Below are positions 63,656 through 64,000 of a DNA stretch of 64,000 nt, piece by piece. Position numbers and translations under genes: made by a program. The notes beneath the pieces were generated by a model. The model made no database searches. It was given only the letters and a program-made list of their open reading frames with translations, and had not been told where the DNA came from. The DNA is from Sphingobacterium oryzagri (GTDB taxonomy: Bacteria; Bacteroidota; Bacteroidia; Sphingobacteriales; Sphingobacteriaceae), in the NCBI RefSeq assembly GCF_028736175.1, contig NZ_CP117880.1, forward strand, positions 4,650,001 through 4,714,000, in the 5' to 3' direction. Position 1 is the first letter of the stretch. Every line of letters begins with the position of its first letter.

Positions 63656-64000
63656 CCAGCTACGCTTTCATAAAGCTGACTTTTATCGGTCGTATATGGT
63701 TCATTTATTAGCGGATGGTCGCGAGCGGATACGCGAAAGAATCCGTCACCGCTATATTCTGGTGCCTGAGCTGGTAGATGTTGATAGCGCCTTTGTTCAG
63801 CTGTTCCTTTGCGGTTTACGCGCGATGCGGCTATTTTCTTTAAAATCTGTATGCTTAATGCAGCCTTATCAGCGTTATGTGTAATGACGAATCTTGCCAA
63901 TGCTAAGGAGTTTTCCGGACGCATCAACATCGTATGTACACCTGCAGCGAGTGCTGCCAGGCGAATAGTCTTATCAGGATAATGGAGACGTAAAATACCG
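63625..64000 (-). CDS. 3' end of an unrecognised gene, cut by the window edge
   Basis: The minus-strand frame is open from the right edge to a TGA at 63625 (about 125 codons). It reads through RLHYPDKTIRLAALAAGV, an inner ATG at 63930, then LALARFVITHNADKAAL and ARDHPLINEPYTTDK. Composition looks protein-like and an inverted repeat overlaps the stop, which supports a real gene end. I do not recognise the family. The real start lies beyond the window, so 63930 should not be taken as the start. An overlapping plus-strand frame (63639-63884) is judged a shadow. Confidence 0.45.
   Translation of the reverse strand, partial: GILRLHYPDKTIRLAALAAGVHTMLMRPENSLALARFVITHNADKAALSIQILKKIAASRVNRKGTAEQRRYQHLPAQAPEYSGDGFFRVSARDHPLINEPYTTDKSQLYESVAGAGRNTLSSP

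Noticed and set aside
63639..63884. 81-codon plus-strand frame at the right edge
   Set aside because: It lies opposite the longer minus-strand frame, which is open to the window edge and has terminator-like support.

Overview
The window looks like a chromosome segment of a Bacteroidota bacterium, most likely of the family Sphingobacteriaceae (Sphingobacterium-like). The reasons are four SusC/SusD outer-membrane uptake pairs, a one-protein hybrid two-component regulator (HTCS), a GH97 enzyme of the SusB family, an M14 peptidase with a Bacteroidota-type signal peptide, many lipoproteins, and several TAnnTTTG sequences that fit the Bacteroidota -7 promoter box. Species is inferred from gene style only; there is no rRNA in the window and I saw no tRNA.

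Layout. 0.2-2.0 kb: a surface lipoprotein with its 63-residue companion (minus strand). 2.5-5.3 kb: a WecA/TagO-type sugar-phosphate transferase, a thioredoxin-like lipoprotein and a gap that may encode a structured RNA. 5.3-9.7 kb: a Crp/Fnr regulator, a Tat-exported phospholipase C and an AraC regulator. 9.8-15 kb: a small hairpin RNA element, two LacI-type operator-like palindromes and a SusC/SusD pair ending in a strong terminator. 15.1-16.9 kb: a fused two-domain acyltransferase of the ornithine/glycine-lipid type. 16.9-33 kb: a polysaccharide utilisation locus. SusC, SusD, GH43 and GH2 are on the minus strand; GH97 and the HTCS sensor/regulator are on the plus strand, with a shared divergent promoter region. 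Its enzymes suggest a galactose- and arabinose-containing glycan.

33-40 kb: a secreted protein of unknown function, a TetR regulator, then a tightly overlapping operon of propeller-type histidine kinase, multi-pass membrane protein and NarL-type response regulator. This is followed by a second copy of the small hairpin RNA element. 40.5-52.4 kb: two divergent SusC/SusD pairs; the rightward one is in an apparent operon with an M14 carboxypeptidase-like enzyme, so it may import peptides. 52.7-61.5 kb: an OmpR-type two-component system followed by a heavy-metal RND efflux system (adaptor, CzcA-like pump, TolC-like channel) and a small outer-membrane barrel. 61.6 kb: an OsmC-like peroxidase. 62.0-64 kb: gene-poor sequence with a 26-copy, 21-bp tandem repeat and the 3' end of an unknown gene that runs off the right edge.

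The most unusual signals are: (1) the two copies of a roughly 70-nt two-hairpin RNA element at 9.82 and 39.96 kb, with conserved loop and linker, compensatory stem changes and identical TATATTTG upstream boxes, each in a gap beside one of two paralogous SusC/SusD pairs; (2) the 26-copy heptad-encoding array, whose main polymorphism is silent only in the minus-strand frame; (3) a possible 245-nt structured RNA at 5.0-5.25 kb; (4) the kinase/membrane protein/response regulator operon at 35.3-39.7 kb.
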